Source: Catellatospora tritici (GTDB lineage: Bacteria; Actinomycetota; Actinomycetes; Mycobacteriales; Micromonosporaceae). From it: a DNA stretch of 64,000 nt. The stretch is taken from assembly GCF_019083965.1 (NCBI RefSeq), contig NZ_JAHRCY010000002.1, positions 682,001-746,000 of the forward strand. Reading direction: 5' to 3'. Both the position numbers and the translations under genes were made by a program. Under the pieces are notes generated by a model that searched no databases, was not told where the DNA came from, and was given only the letters and a program-made list of their open reading frames with translations. The first letter of the stretch is position 1. Each line of letters begins with the position of its first letter. Of this stretch, positions 10,649-18,798 are shown in pieces.

Positions 10649-11179
10649 GTGAAGCGCCTCCGCCTCCTGCTCGTCCCGCTCACCACGCTCACCGCCGTGC
10701 TGGCGCTGGCCGCCCCCGCCGCCGCCGTCACCGCCGAGGAGAAGCTGTCCGTGCTGTCCGGCTGGACGCAGACCAGCGTCACCAGCTACAACGCCTGGAA
10801 CTCGGCCCGGCAGAACCAGGGCTCGTGGTCGGCGTACGCGTTCAACTGGAGCACCGACTACTGCTCCTCCAGCCCGGACAACCCGATCGGGTTCGACTTC
10901 AAGCTCTCCTGCCACCGGCACGACTTCGGCTACCGCAACTACAAGGCGATGGGGCAGTTCGACGCGAACAAGTCCCGCCTGGACAGCGCCTTCTACGAAG
11001 ATCTGAAGCGTAAGTGCGCGACGTACAACGTGGTCGTGCGACCGGCCTGCACGAGCCTGGCCTGGACCTACTACCAGGCGGTGAAGGCTTTCGGCAGTGT
11101 CGTGGTCAGCGACGCCGAGCTGGCCCGCGCGCAGCGGATGAAGCGCGACGCGATCCGCGCCAACGGCGGCCTGGACTGA
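10649..11179 (+). CDS. Secreted phospholipase A2
   Basis: A 176-residue secreted prokaryotic phospholipase A2, which hydrolyses the sn-2 acyl ester of phospholipids with Ca2+. The Sec signal peptide is at residues 1-25 (VKRLRLLL ... AAPAAAVTA). The mature enzyme shows the tract starting STDYCSSSPDNPIGFDF and the catalytic LSCHRHDFGYRNY with the His-Asp pair, plus four cysteines for two disulfides. Length matches Streptomyces secreted PLA2. The GTG at 10649 is chosen because it opens the signal peptide; the frame is open further upstream without coding character. Confidence 0.9.
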   Translation: MKRLRLLLVPLTTLTAVLALAAPAAAVTAEEKLSVLSGWTQTSVTSYNAWNSARQNQGSWSAYAFNWSTDYCSSSPDNPIGFDFKLSCHRHDFGYRNYKAMGQFDANKSRLDSAFYEDLKRKCATYNVVVRPACTSLAWTYYQAVKAFGSVVVSDAELARAQRMKRDAIRANGGLD

Positions 11180-11201
11180 CCCGGCCGCACCCGTGACAGC
11201 C

Positions 11202-11240
11202 TGCGCGTGCTTCCCGATCCGTCTCCGGGAAGCCCGCGCA
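11202..11240 (+). terminator. Terminator of the phospholipase A2 gene
   Basis: Stem-loop with arms TGCGCG.GCTTCCCG and CGGGAAGC.CGCGCA (one mismatch), 22 nt past the stop of the phospholipase gene. Confidence 0.65.
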
Positions 11241-11250
11241 GGAACGGCCG

Positions 11251-11270
11251 CCCGGCGCCGCTACGCCGGG
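11251..11270 (-). terminator. Terminator candidate for the cyclase-ATPase gene
   Basis: CCCGGCG/CGCCGGG stem with a 6-nt loop, 30 nt downstream of the minus-strand stop at 11300. Partial outer pairing (GAACGG with CCGTTTC) extends it. Confidence 0.45.
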
Positions 11271-11299
11271 ATGGTCCGTTTCCGGCGGCGGGCAGCGTT

Positions 11300-14029
11300 T
11301 CAGGCGGCGGGCAGCTCGGCGAAGCGGCCGGAGTCGACAGACAGATCCGGGTGCTCCACCGCCAACGCCAGCGTCGCGGTCTCCCCGAGCGACAGCGCGG
11401 CCCCTTCCGCGTACGCCTCGTCGAAGGCGGCATCGCCCAACGCCGCCCGCGCCGACTCCTGCTGCGCGGTCCAGTACGCCGCGAAGATGCCGGGGCCGCA
11501 GTGCAGTTTCACCGTCGTGGACTCGGCCGCCCCGAACAGCACCGCCGCGATCCGCGCATCGCCGCCCTGCACACAGCGGGCCGCCATCGCCTTGATCGCC
11601 ACACAGGCGCGCCCGTGGAAGCCGTACGCCATCCGCGAGCGCAGCGCCACGGTCAGGTGCTCGTGCGCGGCCACCAGGTCGCCCCGGCGCAGCGCCACCA
11701 TGCCCAGCAGCAGATCGAGCGTGCGACGGCCGCGCTCGGCCGGGCGCAGCTGCTCCAGTTGCCGCGACGCGGCCAGCAGGTCGGCCGCCTCGTCCAGCGC
11801 GCCGCGCAGCCACAGCAGCTCGGCCAGGTTGCACACCGCGAACAGGGCGTCGGAGGCGACGTCGTGCCGCTCGGCCCACTCGATCACCTCACGACAGGCC
11901 TTCTCGGCGTCGGCGGGCTGGCCCGCGTCGCGCAGCGCCCCCGACCGCCCGGCCAGCACCCGGGCCAGCAGTCGCGGGTCGCCCGCACGCCGGGCCGAGG
12001 CCTCGGCGCGACGGCTGAACCGCAGCTCCTCGGCGAACTCGCCGTCGACCGCGGCGTGCCCGGAGTGGGCGTGATAGACCCGGGCCAGCTCCGCGTCGGG
12101 CACCGGCTCGCCGGTCTCGGACAGTCGGGCGTACAGGCGGAACAGCCACAGCCGCCCCTCACGGGCCAGGCCGCGCTCGCGCCACCACTGGTCCAGCCCA
12201 CACGACAGGCGCAGGCCGTCACGGGCGCTGCCGCCGGTGCCGCACCAGCGCAGCGCGGCGCGCAGTTCGGCCGCGAGCGGGTCGATCGAGTACAGCGACA
12301 GCGTCACCGGCTGCGCGTCCGGGCCGTGGTGCACCTCGCGCAGCTCGGCCAGCGCCCAGGCCACGTGCCGGTCGCGGGCGGCCGCCTCCTCGCCGTGCTC
12401 GGTCAACCGCCGCGCCGCGTACCCGCGGATCGGGTCGAGCATCCGGTACGTGGTGCCGTGCGGGCCCGGCTCGGCCTGCACCAGCGACTTGTCCACCAGC
12501 ACCGTTAGCGGTCCGAGCGGGTCGGCGTCGAGCAGCGCCTCCACCCCGGACAGCCCCACCGGCCCGGCGAACACCGACAGCCAGCGCAGCAGGCGGGCCG
12601 CGTCCTCGGGCAGCGTCCGGTACGACCAGGTCACCGTCGCCTGCATGGTGGCGTGCCGGGGGTGCGCGGCGGCCGTGTTGCCACCGGCGTCCAGAGCCAG
12701 CAGCGGATCGGCCTCGTCGGCGGTCAGCTCGGCGTGCAGTCGCCCGGCCAGCTCGCCCGCGGACAGCACCCGCAGCCGCGCGGCGGCCAGCTCGATGGCC
12801 AGCGGCAGCCCGTCCAGCCGGGCGGCGACCCGGGCCAGCCCGGCCAGCTCGGCCGGTTCGATCGGCCGTCCACCGCGCGCGGCGACCGTACGCTGCGCCA
12901 ACAGCGCCACCGCGTCGCTGGTGCCGTCCTCGCCGTCGGCGGTCAGCGACAGCGGTGGGATGCGCCACACCAGTTCACCGGGCAGGCCCAGCGGCTCCCG
13001 ACTGGTGGCCAGTACGGTGACCTCGGCCGCCCCGGCCAGCAGCCGCGCCAGCAGCGGCACCACCGCCGACAGGTGCGCCTCGCAGGTGTCCAGCAGCAGC
13101 AGCATCCGGCGGGTGCTCAGGAAGTCGGCCAGCGTCTCGGTGACCGGGCGCCCCGGCTCGGGGCGCAGGCCCAGCACGGTGGCGACGGTGAACGCGACCA
13201 GGCCCGGATCGGTGACGGTGGCCAGGTCGATCGACCAGACACCGTCCGGATGGGACTCGACCAGGTCACCGGCGACCGCGACGGCCAACCGGGTCTTGCC
13301 CGCCCCGCCCGCGCCGACGACCGTGACCAGGCGATGCTCGGCGAGCAGCGAGCCGAGTTCGGCGCGCTCCCCACGGCGGCCCACGAACGAGGTCAGGTGA
13401 TTGGGCAGATTGTGCGGGGCGGCGTGCTCGGTGCGCGGTCGCGGGAAGTGCTGCTCCAGGCCGGGCGCGACCAGTTGGTACAGCCGCTCGCGGCCGTCGA
13501 AGCCGCGCAGCCGGTGCAGGCCGAGGTCGAGCAGCCAGCCCTGGTCGGGCAGCGTGCAGGCGGCCTCGGCGGTCGACGCGGAGAGCAGGATCTGGCCACC
13601 GTGGGCGGCCGCGGCCACCCGCGCGGCGCGGTGCACCTCGGGGCTGGCGTACTCGCCGCCGTGCGGGTGCGCGACGCCGGTGTGCAGGCCCATCCGTACC
13701 CGGGGCTGGGCCTTCGGGTCGTCCCACGGGTGCTGCGCCAGCGCGCGCTGCGCCGCGGCACAGGCCTGCAGCGCGTGCGCGGCCTCGGCGAAGACGAAGA
13801 AGTACGAGTCACCCTCGGTGAACAGCTCTACCCCGCCCGCGGTGGCGAGCGCAGCACGCAGCACCCGCCGGTGCTCGTGCAGCACCGGCCGGTAGCCCTC
13901 GCCGAGCATCTGGGCCAGTCGTGTCGAGCCCTCGATGTCGGTGAACAGAAACGTCACCTGCCCACGCGGCAGGTCTGAACGCTGCGGCACGCGTGGAGAA
14001 CCTCCGCCCCCCTGGAAGTCGCGGTTCAT
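11300..14029 (-). CDS. Class III adenylate/guanylate cyclase-like regulator with ATPase and TPR domains
   Basis: A 909-residue protein. Residues about 15-190 are a class III nucleotide cyclase catalytic domain (GQVTFLFTDIEGSTRLAQM, GDSYFFVFAEA). About 225-500 is a STAND/NB-ARC-type ATPase with P-loop VVGAGGAGKTRLAVA and a Walker B-like MLLLLDTCEAH. About 540-900 is an alpha-helical TPR-like repeat region. No C-terminal LuxR HTH is present, so unlike the LAL regulators it resembles, it has no visible DNA-binding domain. The ATG at 14029 (MNRDFQGGGG) is chosen because upstream codons have no family similarity. Cyclase activity cannot be confirmed from sequence; many relatives are degenerate. 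Confidence 0.85.
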   Translation of the reverse strand: MNRDFQGGGGSPRVPQRSDLPRGQVTFLFTDIEGSTRLAQMLGEGYRPVLHEHRRVLRAALATAGGVELFTEGDSYFFVFAEAAHALQACAAAQRALAQHPWDDPKAQPRVRMGLHTGVAHPHGGEYASPEVHRAARVAAAAHGGQILLSASTAEAACTLPDQGWLLDLGLHRLRGFDGRERLYQLVAPGLEQHFPRPRTEHAAPHNLPNHLTSFVGRRGERAELGSLLAEHRLVTVVGAGGAGKTRLAVAVAGDLVESHPDGVWSIDLATVTDPGLVAFTVATVLGLRPEPGRPVTETLADFLSTRRMLLLLDTCEAHLSAVVPLLARLLAGAAEVTVLATSREPLGLPGELVWRIPPLSLTADGEDGTSDAVALLAQRTVAARGGRPIEPAELAGLARVAARLDGLPLAIELAAARLRVLSAGELAGRLHAELTADEADPLLALDAGGNTAAAHPRHATMQATVTWSYRTLPEDAARLLRWLSVFAGPVGLSGVEALLDADPLGPLTVLVDKSLVQAEPGPHGTTYRMLDPIRGYAARRLTEHGEEAAARDRHVAWALAELREVHHGPDAQPVTLSLYSIDPLAAELRAALRWCGTGGSARDGLRLSCGLDQWWRERGLAREGRLWLFRLYARLSETGEPVPDAELARVYHAHSGHAAVDGEFAEELRFSRRAEASARRAGDPRLLARVLAGRSGALRDAGQPADAEKACREVIEWAERHDVASDALFAVCNLAELLWLRGALDEAADLLAASRQLEQLRPAERGRRTLDLLLGMVALRRGDLVAAHEHLTVALRSRMAYGFHGRACVAIKAMAARCVQGGDARIAAVLFGAAESTTVKLHCGPGIFAAYWTAQQESARAALGDAAFDEAYAEGAALSLGETATLALAVEHPDLSVDSGRFAELPAA

Positions 14030-14264
14030 GCTGCCGTACCCCCACCTGCACCGGACATCGTGAGAACGGGTTGATCGAGCCGCCCGAACTGCGGGCGGGC
14101 CTCGTTGCATCGCTCCGGGCCGATGCGGTCCCCGGCGATCAGCGCTGCCAACCGTCGTAACGACGACACCGCTGGGCGGATGTGGGCCGTCAGGGCACAG
14201 CTGGATCATCCGACGCGGGGATAGGGCTTGACCTGCGCGGTGCGACAGTTGCCGGGATGTGAGA

Positions 14265-14270
14265 CATACT
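14265..14270 (+). promoter_or_regulatory. Putative -10 of leaderless transglycosylase promoter
   Basis: CATACT exactly 7 nt before the GTG start at 14278, without a Shine-Dalgarno. Confidence 0.4.
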
Positions 14271-14277
14271 CGACGGC

Positions 14278-15399
14278 GTGCGCGACGGGGAGGAAGCCAA
14301 GCAGGCGGCGGTCGAGGCGGAGCCGACGGTGACGTCCGGCGATCCGTCGACCCCCGACAGCGATGCCACGGCCGCGGCGACGGCGGACGCGACCGCCGAG
14401 CCCGGCGGCACGCCCACCGTCTCGACCGGCGGCACGCCCACCGTCTCGACCGGCACCGACGAGCGCGTGGGCGCCCATCGGGTCACCACCGAGGTGGCGC
14501 CCGCCGGGCGCGCGGCGTGGGCCGTGTCGGCGGTGCGGGCCGGGCTGCCCAAGCTGCGTGACGGCGCGATGCGCGGCAGCCGGGTCGCCTGGGACGGCCT
14601 GCAGCGCGGCGCCCGCAAGCCGTACGGGCGGCTGACCACCGCCGGGCTGACCATCATCGCCGTCGTCGCGGCGACCGCCACCGCCGGCGCGCTGCTGATT
14701 CCGGCGCTGGTCTCGGCCAAGGCCGCACCCGCGCCGACCGTGTCGGCCGAGGCCGCCCCGACCGGGGCACCGACCCCGAGCGAGATCCCGCTGCCGTCGC
14801 TGTCACCGCCGCCGACCGGCGTGCCGCGGCCGGCCGCGGCCTTCCACCGCTGGGCCGAGCAGCAGTCGGTCAAGGTACAGGTGCCGATACCGGCGCTGGA
14901 GGCGTACGCGTACGCCGAGTGGGTGCTGGGGACGACCCGGCCCGCCTGCCACCTCAACTGGACCACGCTGGCCGCGATCGGGCAGATCGAGTCCGACCAC
15001 GGCCGCGCCAAGGGTGCCAAGCTCGACGAGCAGGGCCGGGCGCTGCCGCCGATCATCGGCCCAGCGCTGAACGGCTCCGGCAGCCTCGGCCGCGTCAAGG
15101 ACACCGACGCCGGTGCGCTCGACAACGACAAGACCTGGGACCACGCGGTCGGCCCGATGCAGTTCATCCCGGCGACCTGGCGGTCGTACGCGGTGGACGC
15201 CGACTCGGACCAGCTCGCCGACCCGCACGACCTCGACGACGCCGCCCTGGCCGCCGCCTATTATCTGTGCGCACCCGGCAAGGATCTGACAGTCGTGGCG
15301 AACTGGAAGGCCGTCGTGCTCTCATACAACAACATCGGCGTATACCTGCAGAAGGTCTACGACACCGCCCAGGCGTACGGAGCGAAGAGCCGGGCGTGA
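14278..15399 (+). CDS. Membrane-anchored lytic murein transglycosylase
   Basis: A 373-residue protein. Residues 1-115 are a cytoplasmic acidic and Thr-rich tail; about 120-145 is the membrane anchor (LTTAGLTIIAVVAATATAGALLI); then a Pro-rich linker; about 210-365 is a lysozyme-like transglycosylase domain. The catalytic glutamate is in AAIGQIESDHG, and the family motifs AVGPMQFIPATW and AAYYLCAPGKDL follow. It would cleave peptidoglycan glycan strands outside the membrane. The family usually begins close to the membrane anchor, so the long cytoplasmic tail, which contains a duplicated GGTPTVSTG, is unusual. No operon partner. Confidence 0.9.
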   Translation: MRDGEEAKQAAVEAEPTVTSGDPSTPDSDATAAATADATAEPGGTPTVSTGGTPTVSTGTDERVGAHRVTTEVAPAGRAAWAVSAVRAGLPKLRDGAMRGSRVAWDGLQRGARKPYGRLTTAGLTIIAVVAATATAGALLIPALVSAKAAPAPTVSAEAAPTGAPTPSEIPLPSLSPPPTGVPRPAAAFHRWAEQQSVKVQVPIPALEAYAYAEWVLGTTRPACHLNWTTLAAIGQIESDHGRAKGAKLDEQGRALPPIIGPALNGSGSLGRVKDTDAGALDNDKTWDHAVGPMQFIPATWRSYAVDADSDQLADPHDLDDAALAAAYYLCAPGKDLTVVANWKAVVLSYNNIGVYLQKVYDTAQAYGAKSRA

Positions 15400-15497
15400 C
15401 CGCCGCCGCGCCAGGGGCGGGCCGCCGAAGGTGACGATCCACGCTACCGACAGCGACCCGGCCGCGCGACGACCAACACTCAGAGTAATGGTTTGCA

Positions 15498-15503
15498 TAC
15501 GAT
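15498..15503 (+). promoter_or_regulatory. Putative -10 of the GNAT gene
   Basis: TACGAT fits TAnnnT and would start transcription near 15510. This excludes the ATG at 15493 as the translation start and supports a start at the GTG at 15538 or 15553. Confidence 0.35.
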
Positions 15504-15552
15504 GACAGGTAGGACCCTTCCTTTTACCGGCCGCAGTGTGCAAGCTGGACGG

Positions 15553-16590
15553 GTGAAGGTGCGCGAATGGGATCCCCGTACCGCGTCCGCCACTGAGATC
15601 ACCTCTCTGGTCGCCCTCCTCAACGAGGTCAGTGCGGTCGACCTACCAGATGATCCGCTGTGGCACGACGGTCGGATGCGCGATTACCTGTCGGTCACCA
15701 TGCCCGGCGAACGCAAGACCATGTGGCTGGTCGAGGAGACTCCCGGTGACGCCGCCCGCGGCGTCGCCCCGCTCGGCGCGGGCAGCATCCTCCTACTGGG
15801 TGACATCGGCGTGGTGGAGATCCTGGTGCATCCGAAGGCGCGGCGGCAGCAGATCGGCCGGGCGCTGCTCACCGAACAGGTGCGGCTGGCCCACTCCGAG
15901 GGCTTCGACCTGCTCGGGGTCGAGGTCGCCGGCGGCACCTGCGCGGTCGACTTCTTCGAGGCGTACGGCTTCACGCTGGCGTTCACCGAGATCCGCAGCC
16001 TGCTCAGCCTGAACACGGTCGACTGGTTCACCCTCGGCGACCTCGCCGCCGGCGTGGGCGCCGGCTACCAGATCGAGTTCTACCCGGGCGGGCCGCCGGA
16101 CCACCTGATCGCGGCGTACGCGGCCGCCAAGGCGGAGGTGCGCGACGACTACGAACTCGGCGACCTGGAGCTGCGGCCGAGCTCGTACGAGCCGCAGCGC
16201 CTGCAGGCCAGTCTGAACACCCTGGACGCGCGCGGGCTGAAGCTCTACGTCGTGGTGGCCGTGGTCGAGAAGACCGGCGAGATCGCCGGGCTTACCGAGG
16301 TCGTGGTGCCCGCCCAGCGCCCCGGCCGCGCCGACCAGTACGACACGGTCGTCGTCCCCCGGCACCGCGGCTACGGCGTGGGCCGGGCGATCAAGGCCCG
16401 GATGCTCTTCGAGCTGCGCTCGGCCGAGCCGAAGCTGACCGAGGTGCAGACCTGGAACGCCGCCGTGAACGAGCCGCTCATCAAGGTCAACCAGGAACTC
16501 GGCTTCCTGGCCGACCGCTCCTGGCTGGAGTACGAGGGCGACGTCGCAGCCTTGGCACAGCGGCTCGGCATCACCGGCACCTCGGCCTAG
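15553..16590 (+). CDS. Tandem GNAT-domain N-acetyltransferase
   Basis: A roughly 345-residue protein with two GNAT folds. The N-terminal domain has the acetyl-CoA motif starting VVEILVHPKARRQQIGRALL; the C-terminal domain has the tract starting YDTVVVPRHRGYGVGRAIKA. Paired GNAT domains occur in actinobacterial acetyltransferases such as mycothiol synthase, but the sequence is not close enough to call that. The GTG at 15553 (VKVREWDP) is preferred because a -10-like TACGAT lies downstream of the longer ATG start; GTG at 15538 is also possible. It is followed 10 nt later by the FmdB gene. Confidence 0.85.
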   Translation: MKVREWDPRTASATEITSLVALLNEVSAVDLPDDPLWHDGRMRDYLSVTMPGERKTMWLVEETPGDAARGVAPLGAGSILLLGDIGVVEILVHPKARRQQIGRALLTEQVRLAHSEGFDLLGVEVAGGTCAVDFFEAYGFTLAFTEIRSLLSLNTVDWFTLGDLAAGVGAGYQIEFYPGGPPDHLIAAYAAAKAEVRDDYELGDLELRPSSYEPQRLQASLNTLDARGLKLYVVVAVVEKTGEIAGLTEVVVPAQRPGRADQYDTVVVPRHRGYGVGRAIKARMLFELRSAEPKLTEVQTWNAAVNEPLIKVNQELGFLADRSWLEYEGDVAALAQRLGITGTSA

Positions 16591-16593
16591 ACT
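16588..16593 (+). promoter_or_regulatory. Putative -10 of leaderless fmdB-like promoter
   Basis: TAGACT overlaps the stop codon of the GNAT gene and ends 7 nt before the ATG at 16601; no Shine-Dalgarno is present. Confidence 0.5.
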
Positions 16594-16600
16594 GACCCGC

Positions 16601-16813
16601 ATGCCCCGTTACGACTTCCGCTGCCGCGCCTGCGGCGACACGTTCGAGGTGGACCGGCCGATGGCCGCCGCGAGCGACCCCGCCGCCTGCCCCGCCGGGC
16701 ACGAGGACACGGTCAAGCTGCTCACCACCGTGGGCCTGGGCGCCCGCGGCGCCGCCGCGCCCGCGCCCTCCGGCGGTGGGGGCGGCTGCTGCGGTGGCGG
16801 CTGCTGCGGCTGA
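16601..16813 (+). CDS. FmdB-family zinc ribbon protein
   Basis: A 70-residue protein. The N-terminal zinc ribbon is MPRYDFRCRACGDTFEVDRP with CRAC and a second CPAGH pair, the FmdB/regulatory zinc-ribbon pattern. The tail is Gly-rich and ends in a cysteine cluster (CCGGGCCG), which could bind a further metal. Two nucleotides separate it from the DUF402 gene. Function in actinobacteria is not established. Confidence 0.88.
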   Translation: MPRYDFRCRACGDTFEVDRPMAAASDPAACPAGHEDTVKLLTTVGLGARGAAAPAPSGGGGGCCGGGCCG

Positions 16814-16815
16814 CC

Positions 16816-17346
16816 GTGGACCATCCCACCTCGGTGCTGGTCACCGTCCGCAAATACGACGGCAGCCCGCACTGGCAGCACCGCATGCACCGCCTCGGCG
16901 AGGACGAGCACGGCGTCTGGCTGGGCGCACCCGTCGGCACGGTCTATCACCGTGACGGCTCACCCATCTACGCCACCAAAGAGCCGCGGGTCATGCTCTT
17001 CCCGCACCAAGCCTGGTGGACCGCCCTGTTCCAGGCCGCCCCGGCCCGGCTGGACGCCTACTGCGACATCGCCACCCCCTCGCGCTGGCCGCATCCCGGC
17101 GAAGTCACCATGATCGACCTGGACCTGGACGTCTGCCGCATCCGCGCCGACCGCACCGTGTACATCGACGACGAGGACGAGTTCGCCGACCACCGCGTCC
17201 GCTACGCCTATCCGCCCGAGGTGATCGGCGCTGCCGAGGCCGCGGCCTCGGAACTTGCCGAGGCCCTGCGCACCGACGCGGCCCCGTTCGACGGCCGCCA
17301 CCTCAACTGGCTCGACCGCCTCGCCGCCCTCCCCGTCACCGGCTGA
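16816..17346 (+). CDS. DUF402 domain protein
   Basis: A 176-residue soluble protein of the DUF402 (FomD-like/YgaC) family, barrel-fold proteins some of which act on nucleoside di- or triphosphates. The signature is DAYCDIATPSRW followed by MIDLDLDVCRIRADR and IDDEDEFADHR, where the acidic residues bind metal in characterised members. GTG start 2 nt after the fmdB-like stop, so the two are co-translated. Substrate unknown. Confidence 0.85.
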   Translation: MDHPTSVLVTVRKYDGSPHWQHRMHRLGEDEHGVWLGAPVGTVYHRDGSPIYATKEPRVMLFPHQAWWTALFQAAPARLDAYCDIATPSRWPHPGEVTMIDLDLDVCRIRADRTVYIDDEDEFADHRVRYAYPPEVIGAAEAAASELAEALRTDAAPFDGRHLNWLDRLAALPVTG

Positions 17347-17432
17347 TCGAGCCTCGCCACCTGATCAGCCCGTCCTGGCCCGGACCAGTCCGAGCTCCGC
17401 GAGCAGACCGGAGCACACCATTGGCGCGACTG

Positions 17433-17467
17433 CATTTGCTCTGCACCCACCGCCTTGCTCTGCACCC
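17433..17467 (-). repeat. Two copies of a 19-bp GGGTGCAGAGCAA unit, minus orientation
   Basis: On the minus strand: GGGTGCAGAGCAAGGCGGT followed by GGGTGCAGAGCAAATG. The same unit is present four times in plus orientation at 17656-17731, where the last copy also ends in CAAATG. This makes an inverted arrangement about 200 bp apart in the 570-nt gene-free spacer 17347-17916. The rest of that spacer has short dyads such as GATCTTCACGCCAAGATC (17519-17536). Confidence 0.7.
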
Positions 17468-17655
17468 GTGGACGCAACAAGATCGCCGGCTGAACAGAAT
17501 TTTCGGACCGCTGAGGCCGATCTTCACGCCAAGATCGCTGATCGCGGTCAAAAGAGCCGGTCCAACCACTGATTTCGACCAACAACCGTGATCTTGACGA
17601 AGGTACGACGCTGGAGTTCGGGCAGCCTCACGATGCCACCACCACATGCGTATTC

Positions 17656-17731
17656 GGGTGCAGAGCAAGGCCGTGGGTGCAGAGCAAGGCCGTGGGTGCA
17701 GAGCAAGGCCGTGGGTGCAGAGCAAATGTGC
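17656..17731 (+). repeat. Four 19-bp tandem repeats (GGGTGCAGAGCAAGGCCGT)
   Basis: Three identical 19-bp units start at 17656, 17675 and 17694; a fourth at 17713 diverges after GGGTGCAGAGCAA. Non-coding. Inverted counterpart at 17433-17467. Confidence 0.9.
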
Positions 17732-17836
17732 CGGAACGATTGGTGTACACCTCCGGAGATGGTCGGTCGCCGGTCGCCGGTCGCCGGTCATCGGCTGGCG
17801 GTGACGCGGTCGCATCGCCAGATGGGTAGTCGCGGG

Positions 17837-17863
17837 TTATCCACAAGCGGGCCGTTGTCCACA
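17837..17863 (+). promoter_or_regulatory. Two DnaA-box-like sequences
   Basis: TTATCCACA (17837-17845) and TTGTCCACA (17855-17863) lie 18 bp apart, 54 nt before the HTH gene. Both match 9-mer DnaA boxes. Two boxes are far too few for an origin. Similar paired GTCCACAGG/CCTGTGGAC words sit before the AbiEi gene at 46239-46269. Confidence 0.35.
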
Positions 17864-17916
17864 GGGGAGGGCGAGCCGAGGTTGCCGGGGTCTGGCACCT
17901 CCGTAAGGCTTCGGGC

Positions 17917-18405
17917 ATGGGACGTCACCGCGAAGACCCGCGTTCGGGACGCTCGCCGTTCCCGGCGATCGGGCTGATCCGCGCGGCCCGGCGACGGGCC
18001 GACCTCAGTCAACGTGAGCTGGCCAGGGGCGCTGGTCTGCACCCGTCGACGGTCGGTCGGATCGAGGCCGGCGAGCTTGTGCCGAGCCTGGCCACGTTCA
18101 ACCTGCTCATGATCGCGACAGGCTTCTACCTGGCCGTCGTGGACGAAGAGGGCGCAGTGCTCATACCGATGGACGATCGTGAGGATCTGCGCGACGGCGC
18201 CGGGCGTCGCTACCCGTCGCATCTCGACGTGATCCCGGATCCGGAACCGGGTGAATGGTGGGCCGACATCTATGGCCTGGCCCGGCCGCCGGAAACGTTC
18301 CACCGGGACCGGGCTCGCCGCGACGCCCAACGCCGCCGCAGCCAGTGGGAGGTCCGGGTGCAGAAGTACCGCCACGACCCGGAACCACCTGAGGTGTCCT
18401 ACTAG
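17917..18405 (+). CDS. XRE-family helix-turn-helix regulator
   Basis: A 162-residue protein. The HTH is at about residues 18-75 (IGLIRAARRRADLSQRELAR, GLHPSTVGRIEAGELVPSL), typical of Cro/C1 proteins. The C-terminal 85 residues have no recognisable domain but carry a Trp/Tyr-rich segment (EWWADIYGLARPPE) and a basic end. The stop overlaps the convergent VOC gene stop (shared CTAG). It lies downstream of the tandem-repeat spacer, which could hold its operators; that is inference. Confidence 0.85.
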   Translation: MGRHREDPRSGRSPFPAIGLIRAARRRADLSQRELARGAGLHPSTVGRIEAGELVPSLATFNLLMIATGFYLAVVDEEGAVLIPMDDREDLRDGAGRRYPSHLDVIPDPEPGEWWADIYGLARPPETFHRDRARRDAQRRRSQWEVRVQKYRHDPEPPEVSY

Positions 18406-18776
18406 TGGCGTACCAAGCAGAAGGGGTGGCCTGCGGGGTCGGCGTAGATGCGCCAGCTGCGACCCGACCCGCCGTCGAGCAGGCGGGCGCCGAGTGCGAG
18501 CACCTCATTCTCGGCGCGGTCCAGGTCGGGGACGCCGAAGTCGAGGTGGAACTGCTGCGGGCGGGTGGGGTCGGGCCACTGCGGCGGCTGGTACGCGACG
18601 ACCCGCTGGAAGCACAGGACGAGCCCGGAGGGCAGGTGCAGCGTCGACCAGTCGGCGTCGCGCGACCAGCGCCGGTCCGGTCGGTCCACCTCGCCGCCGA
18701 GCACGGCCTGGTAAAAGACCGCGAGGCGGGCGGGTTCCGGGCAGTCGAGCACGATGCACTGCAGCTCGGCGATCAT
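18402..18776 (-). CDS. VOC-family (glyoxalase/bleomycin resistance fold) protein
   Basis: A 124-residue protein with two beta-alpha-beta-beta-beta modules: CIVLDCPEPARLAVFYQAVL in the first and QFHLDFGVPDLDRAENEVL in the second. It ends FCLVRH. Members bind a divalent metal and act as dioxygenases, isomerases or drug-binding proteins; this small type is usually annotated only as VOC. It appears leaderless: TAGGAT ends 6 nt before the ATG. Confidence 0.87.
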   Translation of the reverse strand: MIAELQCIVLDCPEPARLAVFYQAVLGGEVDRPDRRWSRDADWSTLHLPSGLVLCFQRVVAYQPPQWPDPTRPQQFHLDFGVPDLDRAENEVLALGARLLDGGSGRSWRIYADPAGHPFCLVRH

Positions 18777-18782
18777 GAGCTG

Positions 18783-18788
18783 ATCCTA
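18783..18788 (-). promoter_or_regulatory. Putative -10 of leaderless VOC gene
   Basis: TAGGAT on the minus strand, 6 nt before the ATG at 18776, in the 22-nt gap to hemB. Confidence 0.5.
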
Positions 18789-18798
18789 GAAGTTGAAC

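Noticed and set aside
17837-17863. Possible replication origin from two DnaA-box words
   Set aside because: Actinobacterial oriC has many boxes near dnaA-dnaN; here there are two and no such genes.
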